Below, piece after piece: positions 63,540-64,000 of a stretch of DNA of 64,000 nucleotides; position 1 is the stretch's first letter; each line of letters begins with the position of its first letter. The translations under genes were made by a program, and so were the position numbers. The DNA lies in the NCBI GenBank assembly GCA_018241765.1, contig JAFEDD010000002.1, positions 159,778 to 223,777 on the forward strand, written 5' to 3'. A model generated the notes under the pieces. The model searched no databases and was not told the origin of the DNA. It saw nothing but the letters and a program-made list of their open reading frames with translations. Source of the DNA: Pseudomonadota bacterium. Its GTDB lineage: Bacteria > Pseudomonadota > Gammaproteobacteria > Burkholderiales > Casimicrobiaceae.

Positions 63540-64000
63540 ATGCACAGCTTGCGACGAAAGTACCGTCCCATGCGCCACCGAGAGTATCAAGAGGCGGTCG
63601 AAGAGCTGAAGCGACTTCACCCTTGGCTGGAGAAACAGGTGTTTCAGCCCGCTCCAGGTCATCTCGCCGTGGTCGCCGAGTTGATCGATCAATGCGAGCG
63701 GTTGATGCATCGCAGTGACTATCAGCGTCGTCCGCTGTTCTGTGTCACTGCTACCCGGGAGAAGCTAGCTGTTCGAGTCGAGGTCTCCGATGCCAGCATC
63801 CAGCGCGAGCGCGCCTTGCTCGACGTGGTGGAACAGGCTCGGCACGCCGCCCAGCAGTGCTGCCCTGTGTGCGGCGCTCCGGTTTTCGGTGGCGATGCCA
63901 ATGCCCCCCAAGGCGCTCGGTGCGCCGCGCACGAGCAAGTGGTCGGACTGTTCGCAGAGGACATCAAGCGTTTCAAGAGAGCTGCGAAGGCCTTGGAGTT
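63540..64000 (+). CDS. Unknown protein, 3' end beyond the window
   Basis: At least 153 residues, open to the last base. The ATG at 63540 has GGAGG five bases upstream. It begins MHSLRRKYRPMRHREYQEAV, with a helical N-terminus. A cysteine cluster CCPVCGAPVFGG plus a later CAAHEQ near residues 117-142 may bind zinc. I do not recognise a family. Paired with the divergent regulator. Confidence 0.65.
   Translation, partial: MHSLRRKYRPMRHREYQEAVEELKRLHPWLEKQVFQPAPGHLAVVAELIDQCERLMHRSDYQRRPLFCVTATREKLAVRVEVSDASIQRERALLDVVEQARHAAQQCCPVCGAPVFGGDANAPQGARCAAHEQVVGLFAEDIKRFKRAAKALE

Overview
This is a 64 kb window from a GC-rich Gram-negative chromosome, most likely a betaproteobacterium of the Burkholderiales type. 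The evidence is the lolB-ispE-tRNA-Gln-prs-rplY order and the general protein resemblance. I did no database search, so the genus is open. No rRNA, CRISPR array or complete insertion sequence was found. The first 108 bases hold no gene I can support.

1-10 kb is housekeeping. Leftward genes are a TPR protein, lolB, ispE, tRNA-Gln, prs and rplY, with terminators. They are followed by mutM (+), the ABC-F ATPase uup (-) and the acyl-CoA ligase fadD (+). 10.3-14.9 kb is a methionine-degradation locus: an Lrp-type regulator diverges from methionine gamma-lyase, which is followed by a dedicated 2-oxoacid dehydrogenase E1. This is the mdeR-mdeA-mdeB layout known from Pseudomonas putida.

14.9-25.2 kb (- strand) is a formate dehydrogenase and selenocysteine block. 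A three-subunit membrane formate dehydrogenase has an in-frame UGA (Sec196) followed by a canonical bacterial SECIS hairpin. Downstream come fdhE, selA, selB, tRNA-Sec and, unexpectedly, a lipoyl-carrier (GcvH-like) gene and a DsrE-family gene. selD and fdhD are not in the window.

25.3-41.6 kb is again core: trmL, comF, bioC, pbpC with its alpha-2-macroglobulin partner, recG, a secreted SH3 protein, prfA, pyrF and prmC. 41.6-43.2 kb is a repeat nest. It holds a truncated extra copy of the ychF 5' end, two ~413 bp diverged direct repeats and several REP palindromes with a GTAG head. The intact ychF follows, ending in a terminator. A separate ~120 bp palindromic element occurs in front of fadD and prmC.

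44.5-62.2 kb is an integrated, probably mobilizable island. It has a tyrosine integrase at the left edge and, at the other side, an AlpA regulator, a replication-type protein, a MobV-type relaxase and an oriT-like stretch. The cargo is antiphage defence: a complete Qat system (qatABCD), then a type IC restriction-modification system (hsdM, hsdS, hsdR) with the anticodon nuclease gene prrC nested between hsdS and hsdR, as in the E. coli prr locus. An AlbA_2 (Schlafen-type) protein, a small HTH protein and a 61-residue overlapping ORF lead into this operon. PrrC normally acts as a second line that cleaves tRNA-Lys when a phage disables the restriction enzyme. The island therefore combines DNA restriction, an RNA-cleaving fail-safe and Qat. 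The window ends in a divergent pair: an HTH-like regulator (-) and a cysteine-containing unknown protein (+) that runs off the edge.
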